Positions 23,041 through 34,625 of a DNA stretch of 64,000 nucleotides are shown piece after piece (within the stretch, counting starts at the first letter, position 1; each line of letters starts with the position of its first letter). The notes under the pieces were generated by a model that was not told where the DNA came from, made no database searches, and was given only the letters and a program-made list of their open reading frames with translations. A program made the translations under genes and the position numbers. The DNA lies in assembly GCA_017590115.1 (NCBI GenBank), contig JAGGNK010007559.1, positions 2,006,020 through 2,070,019 on the forward strand, written 5' to 3'. The stretch comes from Montifringilla adamsi. Its lineage: Eukaryota > Chordata > Aves > Passeriformes > Passeridae.

Positions 23041-23964
23041 AGTTTGGAGACCAAAAATGCTGTCAGCTATCTAAAGGTTGTCTTGTGCCTTGTTCTCTGC
23101 TCTTCCACAAGATGGGTTTTTCTCTTCAAAATGAAATTTGTGAATGGCACGGGGGGTTCGCTGTGCTGAATGTGTTTGTACTTCCTCATTTTCTCCTCTT
23201 ACACAAGGAATTTTGCCAAATTCTCCTTTTTGCCTTCTCCATCTCTTCTAAATCCCCCTTCCCACATTAACTGACAGCCTTTCATGTCCACGCTCTGGCA
23301 ATTTCTCCTTCATTCCAGGAGGGAGGAATGCACAGGCCAGATAGTCCAACATAGCTTTGCAAAGACTTTAAGCTGCTTTTCCTCTTGTCAAACCGGCCCA
23401 AAATAAATGTATTCCACACCTATAGCCTGAAAAATTTTTACAAGGCAGGGCTCTCATGAAGAAATATAAATCTCATTGGGGAGAAGAATGCAAAGCAATA
23501 AAGTTGTGTATACAGCTGAGGGCAGAGGGATGAGAGCTAGCAGATGAGCTATTTTCTAGTTGTTCCCTCACCCAAAAACCATCCTCTTCATCAAAGCCTG
23601 AGCAACTTCCAGGAACAGAGTTTATCCCAGTGCCTGCTCCTGACAGAAGGAGCTTTGCCAGCCTGACCTTCTCCCTAAATCCACTCAGCGTGGCCTGGAA
23701 TGTTTTACTTTTTTTTTTTTTTTTTTTTTTCCCTGCTGTTTCATTCTGTTCTGTCACTTTTGGGGCAAGAGAATTATCCCCACTGAATCAAAAAATTGCA
23801 ATGAGGAGAGGAGGGGAAAAGGGAATGAAAGCAGCTGGAGAATTAAAATATTTTAAAAAATAGGGCCACCTAATGCTGAATAATAAATGTTGTGTTGAAA
23901 CTCACAAAATCCAGGAATTTTGTCCAGGAATTTATCACAATAGATGGTCGCACACAGAATTTAA
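23041..23964. other. Non-coding stretch with poly-T
   Basis: Contains a 22-nt poly-T at 23709-23730. No gene or named transposon seen. Confidence 0.5.
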
Positions 23965-24068
23965 TTCCTTCCCTTCTACCACCAGTAGTGTTGGGAGGAG
24001 TGGGCAGATTTGTGCACGTTCTCACACCAAACTGAGGAAGAATTAAATATTTAAGTCATTCTTGCTGG
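23965..24068 (+). repeat. About 105-bp diverged direct repeat, copy 2
   Basis: Second copy of 22931-23040, about 1.03 kb downstream in the same orientation. Confidence 0.8.
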
Positions 24069-25387
24069 TGGGGAAGGCAAGTTGAAGAAGCCTTTTGGGG
24101 CAAATCTGCAGGTTCCTACAAGTGGAGGGGAGCCCAGTGATGCCATCACTGCTCTCCCCCCATGGAATGTTCTGGAGGGCTCCAGGTGATGATCCCAGAA
24201 CAAACAAACAAAGAAACCTCACCCAGAGCTTTCCATGAGATTCCTTCCTCCAGCATTGCCAAATTTTGGGTTTTACCAGCCTCTGGAAACAGCAAATAAT
24301 TGAGGAATGGAGTGGAGGTGATCCTGAACATCCCTTTTTTGTTTGCGTGCACATCCAAGCAGCCCCACGTGGAGCAGGACCCTCAGGTTGCCTCTCCAGG
24401 ACATGTTTGGTTATTCCTTTCTCAGCAGTAAATCTGTAGGCTGCTCCTGTTTCAGGAGTAAATTGCATTTGTCAAGTCCACCTTTTGTCTCCTGCAGAGC
24501 TCGAGGGGATTGCTCTTTCCAAGGAATGTGCTGGGACTTGTGGAGGCATTTCAGGGGCTGAAAGGTGAGCTCCTGCCAGCAGCTGATGGAGAGTGTGGAG
24601 CTGCTGCAGCTCATTTCTCTCCAACACACACCCATGACTCTGAAATGTCATAATGAGTTTTATGGGCAGTGGCAAATATTGACCAATTCCTGGTGCTCAA
24701 AATGGAATTTTTCAGAGGTGGAAATGCTGGTGGTTCTTTACAAGAGAAGAAAAAAGCCTAAGAACTCTGTTTGTGGAAGAGACAGAAGAATTTGGTGTTG
24801 CATAGCCTCACAGAACTCGTGAGCCCAAAGCTGTGCAGTCCTGTGGCCACCTCCAGGACCACTGAGCTCCCCTGGGACCTCCTCTGGGTCTGTGGCACCT
24901 CCTGGGCTTGGACCCAGCCCCGTCCACCCTGCGGCCGTGTCCGAGGAGCTGCCGGGCGCTGGTTTGGCAGGAGGAGCCTCCAGGAGACAATGGATGGCTG
25001 GAGAACAAATGAAGCATCACAGAGATCATTGGAGGGGAAGCTGATATTTGAGATGGGCCCAAATTGAGTCAGGATTGTTCGGAATTCTTTCTATGCTTTG
25101 CTGTGTTTTCTCCTCTGGTTCTGCAGCACCACCCGTGTTCCTCAGGCTTTCAAATCAGGGTGAGCTTGGCAGCAGCGGTGCTGGAAGTGCTGGAAGCCCT
25201 CAGCTCCTCAGAAACCCCTCCTGAATCCAGGCATGGTTCCACTGGAATCCAGCCTTTGATCCACCAAAAGCTTGACGTGGCCAAGATGAAACAATTTTGG
25301 GTTCTGCAAGGAAGTAATGACTCCCAAAACTCTTCCAAACAGACCTAGGCACTGCATCTTCTGCATGAGGAGCTGCTGCCTCTGAAC
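24069..25387. other. Non-coding stretch, nothing recognised
   Basis: No named repeat. 24900-24965 is locally GC-rich with a few CpGs. Open frames overlap on both strands and have no familiar product. Confidence 0.5.
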
Positions 25388-25645
25388 CACAGAATCACAG
25401 AATTCACAGAATGACCAGGCTGGAAGAGACCTTCAAAACCATGGAGTCCAACCCAGCCCCAGCCCCTCAGCTGAACCCTGGCCCCCAGTGCCACATCCAG
25501 GCTTTGTTAAACACACCCAGGGATGGGGACTGCACCACCTCCCCAGGCAGCCATTCCAGAACTTTATCACTCTTTCCATGAAAATCTTTTCTCCTTGAAA
25601 AACTGGCCCCAAGAAGGGTCAGATTTGATGTTTTGCTCTGTGTTG
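25388..25645 (-). mobile_element. CR1 LINE, 3' fragment
   Basis: Reverse complement of CR1: ACAGAATCACAGAATTCACA, GAATGACCAGGCTGGAAGAG, ACCTTCAAAACCATGGAGTC, CACCTCCCCAGGCAGCCATT, CCTTGAAAAACTGGCCC. The right end is truncated and no target duplication is seen. Confidence 0.95.
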
Positions 25646-26578
25646 AACAAACGGTGATGGCCTGAAACAAATGCTTGTGGGTGGCTCAATTAGTCCTTAC
25701 AGATGTATAAACTAATTTGGGTTAATTGTCAGTTAATCAGCTCAGAAAACAAAGCCTGGGCATTTCTCGAGAGGAGCATCAACAAAAGCAGAAAGAAAGC
25801 AGACTTCTGATATTTTAAAGGTAAAAATTAACAAAATTATGTAGATTATTTAAGAACTTTTAGGCTGTTTTTGCACATCATCAAAAGAATGGCAAAAGGG
25901 AATAGAGACAGGGTCCCAAATTCCTCCTGGGAAGCAAAACCTTGGTTATTTTCTGCCTTGAGGGCTGGACCTCTGAGTAATAACAGTAATTTATTACTGA
26001 TATCTGTACTGTCAGATATGCCTGTGACTGACTAAGGTGAGGGAGTGCAAACCAGACAGAATGGAGATTTTCAGGATTATTTTCAGAAAAGAAAATTGAA
26101 ATACAGCTTCCACTCTGACATGCACTTCCAGGGGTTTGGAGATGACTGTGTTGAAATCTGTCCCCTCTTAAGGAAGCAATAAAATTCCACTGCTCATGAT
26201 TAGCACATCATTAACATGCCGTGGCTCTCAGCAGACTCTGCTCAGCACTCTTGGTGCACCCAGCACACCTCGTTCCCTGCTGCCTCCCCAGATTCCCGTT
26301 TCCATCAGAGGAGGTGATTTCCCTCCTGTCAGATGGGACTGGGAATTGTGTTTAACGGATTCAGCTCCGCACTCGGAGCTCTCTGCCTTAGGTGGGAGGG
26401 TGTGGCTGAAATTCCATGTTTTTTGTAGGATAATTGGATCCTTTTCAGGAGGGCAGCAGATCAGCATCAATCAGTTTGACTTTCCCACCTCTCTGGAGCT
26501 GCTTTGTGCTTGGGGCAGGAGCCAAGGAATTGGTGCTGGATGGAAATTCCTGGGTGGAGGTGGGAGAAGAGCACAACG
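25646..26578. other. Non-coding stretch, nothing recognised
   Basis: AT-rich first half, ordinary second half. A 215-codon frame (26196-26843, +) runs into the LTR at 26579 and is not a gene. Confidence 0.5.
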
Positions 26579-26938
26579 TGTCACATTCATGTTCTCTGAA
26601 AAATCCCTTCACCCAGGATTTTTCTCCTGGGAAGCTGAGAAGCCTCACAGAAAAAGGAAAACAATTCTTCTCTCATTTGCTTCTCCTGTGTTTTGCTGCT
26701 TTGGAATGTGTTTGGAGATTGTTCACCCACAGGTGATTGTTCCATTGGACTCTGCTGTGAGTTGTTTTCACTCTTTGGCCAGTCAGGGCCAAGCTGTGTC
26801 AGACTCTGGAGAGAGTCACCAGTTTTCATTATTATCTTTTTAGCCTTCTGCAAGTATCCTTTCTGTATTCTTTAGTTAGTTTAGTATAGTATTCTTTAAT
26901 AAAATATAATATCATAAAATAATAAATTAACCTAATTA
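26579..26938 (+). mobile_element. ERV LTR (family D), 3' end truncated
   Basis: Recognised as an LTR abundant in songbird genomes from its order of blocks: TGTCACATTCATG, CCCTTCACCCAGGATTTTTC, CTGGGAAGCTGAGAAGCCTC, TGTGTTTGGAGATTGTTCAC, GTGAGTTGTTTTCACTC, TTATTATCTTTTTAGCCTTC, then the TATTCTTTAG/TTTAGTATAG stretch and ATAATAAATTA. The usual sequence after the AATAAATTA block is missing, so the 3' end is lost. Family assignment is from memory. Confidence 0.85.
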
Positions 26939-28293
26939 GCCTAGCAGAGCCCCAGGTGGGGTCACAGAACCAGTTCCAACCCATTCTTGTGCCCCTGCTC
27001 ATCAAATAACTGAGATTAACTCCCCAAAGGCATCACCAGCCTGCCCGTGCCCTGTGCCTCTGTCTCCCTGCTGACTCCTTGGCCCCTGGAGATTTTCTCT
27101 GGCACGTGTGGTATGCTTTGTTCTGAGGGGCACCTCTAATCCCAGCTTTTCTGCCTCACACTTGGGGCTGCTCTGAAATGCCCCACTGATGTGGAAGAGA
27201 ATGAATGCACAGCTCACACAAGGGCCAAGGAAGGCTCCTGCTGCAGGAATGTGCTGGCACAGAGCCACCAGACACAGACTGAATTCACAAGAATGGGCAG
27301 AAATGACCAATGGTTGTCCCCTGGAACAGCCTAGGAATGCCACCAGGAGATGCCTGTTACATATCCAGGTGTTACATGTGTGAATCTGCACAAAGACTTT
27401 GCTCTGGGCAGAGCAGAAATTGGTATGAATTGGGTTCAGTTGGTATGAAACAGGGTTTTGCTGTTCCTTTTTCCTTCCCATCCCTGCTAAAGCCTCTCAA
27501 GCCCCACATTTTGGCTGATATTGATCAATGCCTGCGTTGGGATTGTGTGGCATAATCTCTGTTCCTGTCTTTTTTCCCCACTTTTGATATATCCCACCAA
27601 ACAGAGCTGAAATCCTCAGCTGTTCTGTGATCCCCAAGAGTGACACTCACAAAGTTTTATGAACAAAACCCCACTAAAATCACCTATTTTCAAATTTATG
27701 GACATAGCAAAGGCAGGGTTAATGCTGGGTCCAGCCTGAGAGAAGATGCCACAACAAGTCAGAAAATAAACCTCGGTGTCTCTGCCCTCTGCATTGCACA
27801 TCCCAAAGAGTCCAACTTCCAGCAGTTTCTCCTTCATTTTTTTCCAGAACCCGCCAGAGACTTTTTAAATTTGTTTTCTTAAAATATTCAAAATAATTAA
27901 TCCCTCTTCAGATGCAGGAAGGATAAAGCTTCAACTCCTGCTAGAACCCAGCCAGCAGAGCAGTGCTGAGACCATTTATTCTCAATATTCCAGTCCAGGG
28001 GCCGGCTCTTTTTTTGGGATCCACAAATTTGCTGCTGCTTTGTGTTTTCTCTGTGGGAACTCACGGGCTGTGAATCAATGGAGCTGCAGTGGAACTTTAC
28101 GAGCTCCTGGGGAGCCTGAAATGCTTTTGTGTCTGGGATCAAACCCCTCTTCTCTGTCAGCTAATGCTGAAATTGCTGGAGACAATCCCAACAGAGCCAT
28201 GCAGGAAAAAAGAGCTTTTCTGGATATTTGGAAACTGAGCCTTCCAAAAACAAGTGTCCTCACAAGGAAGGAGAAACCAAATATTAAGGGATT
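26939..28293. other. Non-coding stretch, nothing recognised
   Basis: No gene or named repeat. The 159-codon frame 27002-27481 (-) has no domain I recognise and overlaps open + frames. Confidence 0.5.
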
Positions 28294-28317
28294 AAAAAAA
28301 AAAAAAAAAAAAAAAAA
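28294..28317 (+). repeat. Poly-A, 24 nt
   Basis: Uninterrupted A run. No retroposed gene is recognisable on its left side, so it is called a simple repeat only. Confidence 0.95.
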
Positions 28318-28793
28318 GGTTTTCTGTTGGCGTTTGGGTTTGTGTGGTTTTTAGAGCTCAAATTGGGAAATTCTGGCTGATTTTAGGGTGCCTAAACAGT
28401 GTAATGGTACAGAGATCCCAGAGCCCCTCACCCAGCAATTCCCCAGGCTGGTGCAGCTGCAAAAAATGTGACAAAGTAAGGACAGGAACGCGGGGAATAA
28501 ATTTCTGGCTTTAATTTCTGGGTTTCTCCTTCATTCTGAAGGGTCTGGTGAGGCATCACGCAATTCTCTGTGCATTTATTTCCTCTCTCCAGGAATTAAT
28601 GCATGAATTAATTCATGCATTCCTATCAATAATTACTTTGCAATATTCTGCTGATGGGCTCTGCAGTGCCCAGTGATGGTGTTGCACTTGTGTCCCCTCT
28701 TGTTTGCCATTTTTGTTCTCCAAAGGCCAAGAACCAGGGATGAAAAGGAGGAATTTCAACTCATGATCAGGGAATCAGCAGCAGCCAGGACAT
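28318..28793. other. Non-coding stretch containing a perfect palindrome
   Basis: Ordinary sequence apart from the palindrome at 28598-28621. Confidence 0.5.
28598..28621. repeat. 24-bp perfect palindrome
   Basis: Two 12-nt halves, AATGCATGAATT and AATTCATGCATT, are exact reverse complements with no spacer. Contains the octamer-like ATGCAT twice and TTAATT-type homeodomain cores. Confidence 0.95.
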
Positions 28794-28884
28794 TGATGAT
28801 TATTCCACTATAGTTTGATTATTATTCTACTATTATTTGATGATTATTCCACTATTATTTGATGATTATTCCACTATTATTTCT
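28794..28884 (+). repeat. 22-bp minisatellite, four units
   Basis: Units GATGATTATTCCACTATTAT/TT repeat with an exact 22-bp step (the CCACTA or CTACTA block falls at 28805, 28827, 28849 and 28871). Confidence 0.95.
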
Positions 28885-30384
28885 TGTATTAGTTAATATT
28901 TCAAATAAATCTATCTTCCTTCAACTCAACAAGATTAAAGAAGTCAAACAACATTTTGGCCATGGTCAGGCAGGCATCCAGAGCTTTTTTCCCAGTTTCT
29001 CTGACAGGTTTTGGGGCAGCTCTGGAGCAGGGAGGGCTGGGCAGAGCACTCCCACCCCAGAGCTTCATTAATTCCATGTTTGAGAGACAACTCTCCTCTC
29101 ACCCACAGCCATGGCAATGCTCTCACACCGTTTTCCTCATTTTGGAATCTCTTTGATCCACCTCTGCCCTCGCAAGGTTGCTTGGGGGCAGATGATTAAC
29201 TGGGCACAGAGTGGTACCTAAAATACCCCCTCTGCCCTCTACAATCCCAAATAAACTCCAGCCCTGGAGGTGCTGAGTGCTCCGGGAGATTCCAGTTTTC
29301 TTTCTGTTCCTTCAGCTCCAGTGTTGGAGAAAACATAACATTTCCTCAGATGAGGGCCTCCAAAATGTCTGTCTAAATTATATCAAACACGGGGTTCATA
29401 ATGATGAAACCATCAGGAAATGTAGCAAATCTGCTTTATTTGCAAAATAAATTAACAACAGGGCTGGTGGGAGGTTTTAAAATGTCCCCCAGGTTTTACA
29501 TTGTTCTATGTCCTGGATGAATTCTCCACCATGTGTATAACTGTTCTTAGAAATGGGAGTTTGACTTCCATCAAGGAAAACAAAAGTCCCACCTCAGAGT
29601 GGATGCAAAGTGCAGAAATAGTGAGTATTTCCTGGTTCTCTCTGAGTTTTTCATGTGATTTTTCCTTTCTGTGGGGGAACCCACTCAAACCATTTCAATC
29701 TGACCAGTGTCACTTGTAACCCCTTCCACAATCAGGAGGAATTTCCATTTCTTGGCTCCAGGCAGTGAAAATCCACCTGGATGGAGAGGTTCTGTCCATC
29801 CCCTCCCAGCCCTGCTCGGGCTGGACACGAGGCCCAGGGCTCTGTTTTTATCTTCTGATTCTTGGAGGGGACCTCACCCAACGCCCTGAGGGACTCAGGA
29901 AATTTATTCCAAATCTGTTCCATCCTGGCCGTGCTCCAGAGCGAGCCTGGGTGGAAATCCACACAGGGACATTCCTCACATTCCGGGGCACGTGCTGCTC
30001 CCTGGAAAAAATAAATAAATAACCCAAAACTTTCCACTGCAAACTTTCCTGCCCGGCTGCCCCAGTGCCCCAGCGCTGCTGGAGTTGGGAATATTGCAGT
30101 GCCAGGCCCTGTGAGCAGCAGGAGGAGTTGGATTTCTCTCACCTGGCTGGAATATGTGGAATTTAGAGAAGGTTGATGTTGGAGTCTTGGATGTTTTAAA
30201 TTTTTTGGGTTGTGTTCATCCCCTAAATTGTTCCCTGTTGTGTCAGACCAAGGCTCACCCACCCAGAGCCCTTTTCCAGAGGGATCCCATCCCAGGGAGT
30301 GCTGGACAGATCCAGCTGCTCCTAGTGGTTCATCCACTGCCCCCAGGAATTTTTGAGTCAGGTGCCTGCCACAGGCACTGCCAG
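28885..30384. other. Non-coding stretch, nothing recognised
   Basis: No named repeat. A 201-codon frame (29732-30337, -) is GC-biased, has no known domain and overlaps open + frames. No gene called. Confidence 0.5.
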
Positions 30385-30500
30385 TATTGATTTATTTTCA
30401 ATATTATTTTAAATAAATTATTTTAAATTAATTTTCATTTTCATTGATTATTTTTCATTAATAATTTAAATTAAATTTATTATTTTAAATAAATGCAGAG
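30385..30500. repeat. AT-rich low-complexity tract
   Basis: Made of ATTTTAAATAAATTA and TTTTCATTAATAA-like variants with local self-complementarity. Confidence 0.9.
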
Positions 30501-31839
30501 CTCTTTATGCACAGCCAGTGAAGAGGAGCACCAGGAGGGTTTAGAAGGTAGATTTGGCTGCTCAGGAGGAGTTTGAGTTTTAATTGCTGGGCTTTAATCC
30601 CCTCATCAGCTCCTTCAAGGAGTGGCAGAGAAGCAGAGCTGGACTCTGCTGTAAAGGAGAAGCAGGTGGGAACCAGGGAAATTTCAGCTAAATCCAGGGA
30701 AAAATTCCCATGAGGACGTGAAACCTTCATTGGTAAAGACATTCAAAATTCAATCAGCTGATGCCCTGAGCACCATGGGCTGGCTTTGAAGCCCCCTCTG
30801 CTTTTTGCTCCCTTGCAACCAAAATTGTGCTTTTACCCAATGAACCCACACCATGAGCTGTGAATTTACAAAGCCAAAACCTTCCTGTATTCATAATTCC
30901 TTCTCCAGAGGAGCAATCCAAAGTGCCATGACAGCTTCAAAAAGAGCATTTTATCCTGTGTCAGTCTCTGCAGCCTGAAGGAATGCACTGCCCACGTTAT
31001 TACTGATCTCTTCTGTAGTTTTAGTCCCTGCTGGCTCCATTTAATTGAACAATTTTGTGGTTACCTGTCACCAGAACATGTCAGCAATACTTCCCTGGAA
31101 TTTTCCCTCTGCACTTTATTCATGGAGCAGGGTCCCATCCCTGTCTCTCCTCACCCCTGGGTTAACCAGATGACATTTATTAAATTCCACATTCTCATTG
31201 TGTACCTGCAGGTGCAGAAAGAGTTGTCAAAACACTTTCTTCTTTTTTTTTTTTTTTAATTTAATCAATGAAAACAGAGAATCAAGGTCACGTTCCCTCA
31301 TGTGACTACAAATTCATTCATTGTTTTGGAGGGGATGGAAAGATGTGACAGGAAAAATATTTTTAATCAGCAACTCCTGTAAAAAAGTTCCATAGGGGCT
31401 GATCTTATCTATTCTCTGTTGTCCTAAATAACCAAACAAATAATTTCTGCCTGAGTTTCACCAGCACCCCTGAGTCCCCTCTGTCATTTCACCACATTTC
31501 ACCAAACTGCCAAGGGATGCTGAAGCACTGGGGATATCTCAACCAAACTTTTTGGTTTAAAGCTGTATATAAAAGTGGGAATTGAGGAGGGTGAGGCTCT
31601 GTGTGGGTTTGGCAGCCAGAGCGGGGCAGGAAAAACCTTGGGAAAAGTACAAGCCCTGCCCCAGCCCAGCCAGTTCCTGAGGGATCCTTTGGTTCAAACC
31701 AAAGAATGAGCCAACAGGGCAAATGAAAATTCAATTTTAAATGGAAGTTGGGCTGCTGGAGGGATCAGTAAGCAAGTGCAGAGCTCCCCAAGCTTGGGCT
31801 AGCACTGCAAGCTCAGCCCAGGGATGTGCTGGTGCCAGG
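30501..31839. other. Non-coding stretch with poly-T
   Basis: Short poly-T around 31242-31258. 30940-31110 is repeat-free and plain. No gene recognised. Confidence 0.5.
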
Positions 31840-31895
31840 GATGCCTTGGGAAGGCTGAGCTGGAACAGAGGCTGGACAGAGTTAGAGAATAAAGC
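31840..31895 (-). mobile_element. LTR B scrap, 56 bp of the 3' end
   Basis: Identical by eye to 44951-45006 (start GATGCCTTGGGAAGGCTGAG, end AGAGAATAAAGC), i.e. the last 56 bp of LTR B in reverse. Just outside the LTR end it reads GGTGCCAG (31831-31838), the reverse complement of the CTGGCACC that follows LTR B at 5493-5500. Confidence 0.88.
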
Positions 31896-32302
31896 GACTC
31901 TTCCCCCAGATCCCCTTCCACGGGCGGCCTCCAGCAGGTGCCTGACCCATCTGAAGAGATGACATTCCTCAGGTTTTGTCATAAAATCCCAAAAAAAACC
32001 ATTTAAACTCCATCCCAATCTCACACCGTTTGCAGCTTTTCCAGGGTCTGTGAGTGAGAGGAGCTTCTGCTCCCCAGATGAAGAATGGAGACGTGAAGGG
32101 CTGGAGCTCCAGAAGCTCTCAGCATGCTCCCGAGGCACCACGAGGGACTGCTCTTAGAGGGGCAGCCAGCTTTCTTCTCCTTCTTCCTCTGCTTTAGTTC
32201 TCCTTCTGTGTGTCGGATGCTGAGCCCTCAGCAGTCACATCTTTCAGATGCTTCAATGGGCCTTGAACATTTATTTTAAGCCAAATAAAAGTGGCTGTTC
32301 CG
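31896..32302. other. Non-coding stretch, nothing recognised
   Basis: No gene or named repeat seen. Confidence 0.5.
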
Positions 32303-32407
32303 TGCCTTGCCCCAGCTCACCCAGGGTGTCTGTGGTAGAGCCAGCAGTCGAGCCCAGACCTTCAAAATCTCAGGCCAGGCTTAACCACAAAACCATTCTT
32401 CCTCTCA
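32303..32407 (+). mobile_element. MIR-type SINE relic
   Basis: Follows the MIR core and 3' region in order: CTTGCCCCAGCTCACCCAGG, GTGGTAGAGCCAGCAGTCGA, GCCCAGACC, then AATCTCAGGCCAGG and a CCACAAAACCATTCTTCCTC end like the MIR 'CCACTAGACCA..CTTCCTC' tail. The tRNA-like 5' part is missing. MIR copies are old amniote insertions, so strong divergence is expected. Recognition is from memory of the consensus. Confidence 0.72.
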
Positions 32408-33786
32408 CAAAGATGATCCCCATCCCATTAGGAAAAATATTCTAACAGGATCTGCAAGAAAAAAAAAAAAACCTATAAAAATACTTAAACCTGAACAAAT
32501 ATGTAATAATTGCTATTCAGGATCCATGCAGGGGCTAATTAAAGCCATACTCCGTAACCTTAATTTAAAACAAGCCCAATATTATTTTTAGGGTTTGGAT
32601 GGGGATTTATTGCTTCTATCAGCAGCGTGTTTGGCACCCAGTGCCACACAAAACTCTGCTGTTTCATCAAAGCCCTGGCAAAAACCCTCTGATTTCTGGA
32701 CAGCTGCTTCATTTCCCTGATTAAAAATCCCCCCTGATGCTCCTGCTGGTGTTGCTGTCCCCTTGGAGAACAGGGGGGCTGAGACACCCAGAGTGGGAGG
32801 CCAGTCCTTGCTGAGCTGAGCTCCCAGCCCCAGTTTGGGATTAAGCTTTAATTCCGGAGACAGGAGTTATGTAATAAAGCAGAATATGAGTCCCCAGGGC
32901 TGCAGGGCCTGACCTTCCAGCCCAGGGATGCAGCGCTGCTCCCAGAAACCCAACCTGAGCAATCTCCTCCCTCTCCTCAGGCAGAATTTCGTTTTGCCTC
33001 TGGGTTTCTGGCTCGAGGTGTGTGGTGTGCAGCAGCTGAGTCAGGCTGGGGGTGTTGTTTTCACACGTGAGACAGTAAATGGTGTTCTCTCCAGAGGAAC
33101 TGAAAATAAAGGCACGTGGCAATACAGCTCATCTGATCCCCCCCATCCCCCCCCCCCCTTCTTTTATATTGTTTCTGCTTCTGTAATTCCAGGATCTAGG
33201 AGAGGAACTAACCACAATAATACCATTTTTTACAAGATTTTAACTTAATTTTGGTAGGGAACAAGAAACTCAAATATTTCTGGTAAACAAGAACAATGCA
33301 GACTCTGTGAACTGAACTCAAAGGCTGAGCCCTGAAGAGCTGCAAAGCATCTTTTTGTCCTTGCATCCTCAAACCTCTTTCTTTATAGAAAAGGGTTAAA
33401 AGCAGCAAAAGAAAACAATGAAGACATCAAAATAGCTCAAGCCAAGTGCAAAGCCACATATTTCTGGTGTTTTTACCCCATGTCTCAGCACCTGCCAGCC
33501 CAGTGTCTCCTTTCTCATTACCCCAGCAATAACAAACCCGGCAGCCCTCAATCTCTGCCCTGGCCCCGAGCCTTGGAGCAGATGTGGTGGGAGGCTTTGT
33601 GAAAATAGTGAGTAAACAGCCATGGCAAAGGCCAGGCTGGGCAGGGGGGAGCAGGAACCTGGGTTTGTCCTGCCCTGAAAATGGCAATTCCTCTTTAGCT
33701 TTGATTCTTTGTCTTTCAGACTGTGACTGTAAATCACCTGAACTTCCTCTATCTCCCCTCTTAGAGAACTCTTCAGCCTCTTGCAG
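32408..33786. other. Non-coding stretch with poly-A and poly-C runs
   Basis: Poly-A at 32459-32470, and a C-rich run with ten consecutive C at 33149-33158 preceded by other C runs. No gene recognised. The 156-codon frame 33396-33866 (-) starts in the duplicated A-rich unit below and is not convincing. Confidence 0.5.
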
Positions 33787-33978
33787 ACTTGAGAATCCAG
33801 TGTGGGACAGAAATTCTGAACAGAAATGAAGAATTCAAGAGTTTCTGGGACAAAACAAAAAAACAAAAAAAAAAAAAAAAACTTGAGAATTCAGTGTGGG
33901 ACAGAAATTCTGAACAGAAATTAAGAATTCAAGAGTTTCTGGGACAAAAAAAAAAATAAAATAAAAAAAAAAAAAAAA
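33787..33978 (+). repeat. Tandem duplication of a 94-bp unit ending in poly-A
   Basis: Unit 1 at 33787-33880 and unit 2 at 33881-33978, each beginning ACTTGAGAAT and ending in an A-rich run with CAAAA or TAAAA interruptions. The unique parts differ at two positions or so, so the duplication is recent. Confidence 0.95.
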
Positions 33979-34379
33979 TCCCCGTTTGCTGCTGGATTAG
34001 TGCAATGTATAAACGTGCCCTGCTTTTTTGGAAGCTTTTGCCTGCCCATTCACCGATGTTCTGTGACCCAACAGAGCCTTGGAGGGTAAAAACCTCAGAT
34101 AAAACACCTGTGGCTCAAACCTGCTTGTGTGAGGGTCAGTATTGATCACCTTCAGCCCACACAGTGCTGGGGATGAGCAGAGCCTGATCCCAAAGCCCAA
34201 AGCAGCTCTTGGGCAGGGGATCAAAGTTCCTCACATGCTTTCAGGGCACTCTAAAAATTAATTGACACCAGCACATCCACCTGAAATCGGGCACTCAGTG
34301 GAGTTTGTGCTTTGCCATTGAGAATTAGTCAGAGGAAGGAGGAATAAGCCCTGGGAAAGCAGAGGCTGCTGCCTGTCTC
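33979..34379. other. Non-coding stretch, nothing recognised
   Basis: No gene or named repeat seen. Confidence 0.5.
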
Positions 34380-34625
34380 TACCTCTTTATCTTGTTATGA
34401 TATTTGTGTCCAGCCGTGCTTCCCTCTGCACAGCGCCGGGGCTGGGAGCACCCATCATCCTATCAGTTCACTTGGATTAATTATGCTCAATCAAAATGAT
34501 TCAAAAGAGGACAGAAATGTCTGCAGCAGTTAATCCCGGCCATTGGGGTTGTCAGGACATTGGCATTTTACACTTCAGTTCAATTACAAGACAAATCTGC
34601 TAATGGGACATAATCTTCCAGAGTA
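34380..34625. promoter_or_regulatory. Candidate conserved non-coding element
   Basis: Repeat-free block with GGATTAATTATGCTCAATCA, a CAATTACAAG block and CTGCTAATGGGACATAATC. It has dense TAAT-type homeodomain cores next to GC-richer pieces (CAGCGCCGGGG). This is pattern recognition only; conservation was not tested. Confidence 0.3.

Noticed and set aside
26196..26843. 215-codon open frame on +
   Set aside because: Its second half is LTR sequence (26579 onward), the first half matches nothing I know, and the opposite strand is also open.
28294..28317. Poly-A as the tail of a processed pseudogene
   Set aside because: No coding or SINE-like sequence recognised upstream and no flanking target duplication.
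29732..30337. 201-codon open frame on -
   Set aside because: Open frames occur on both strands across the same stretch; no recognisable product.
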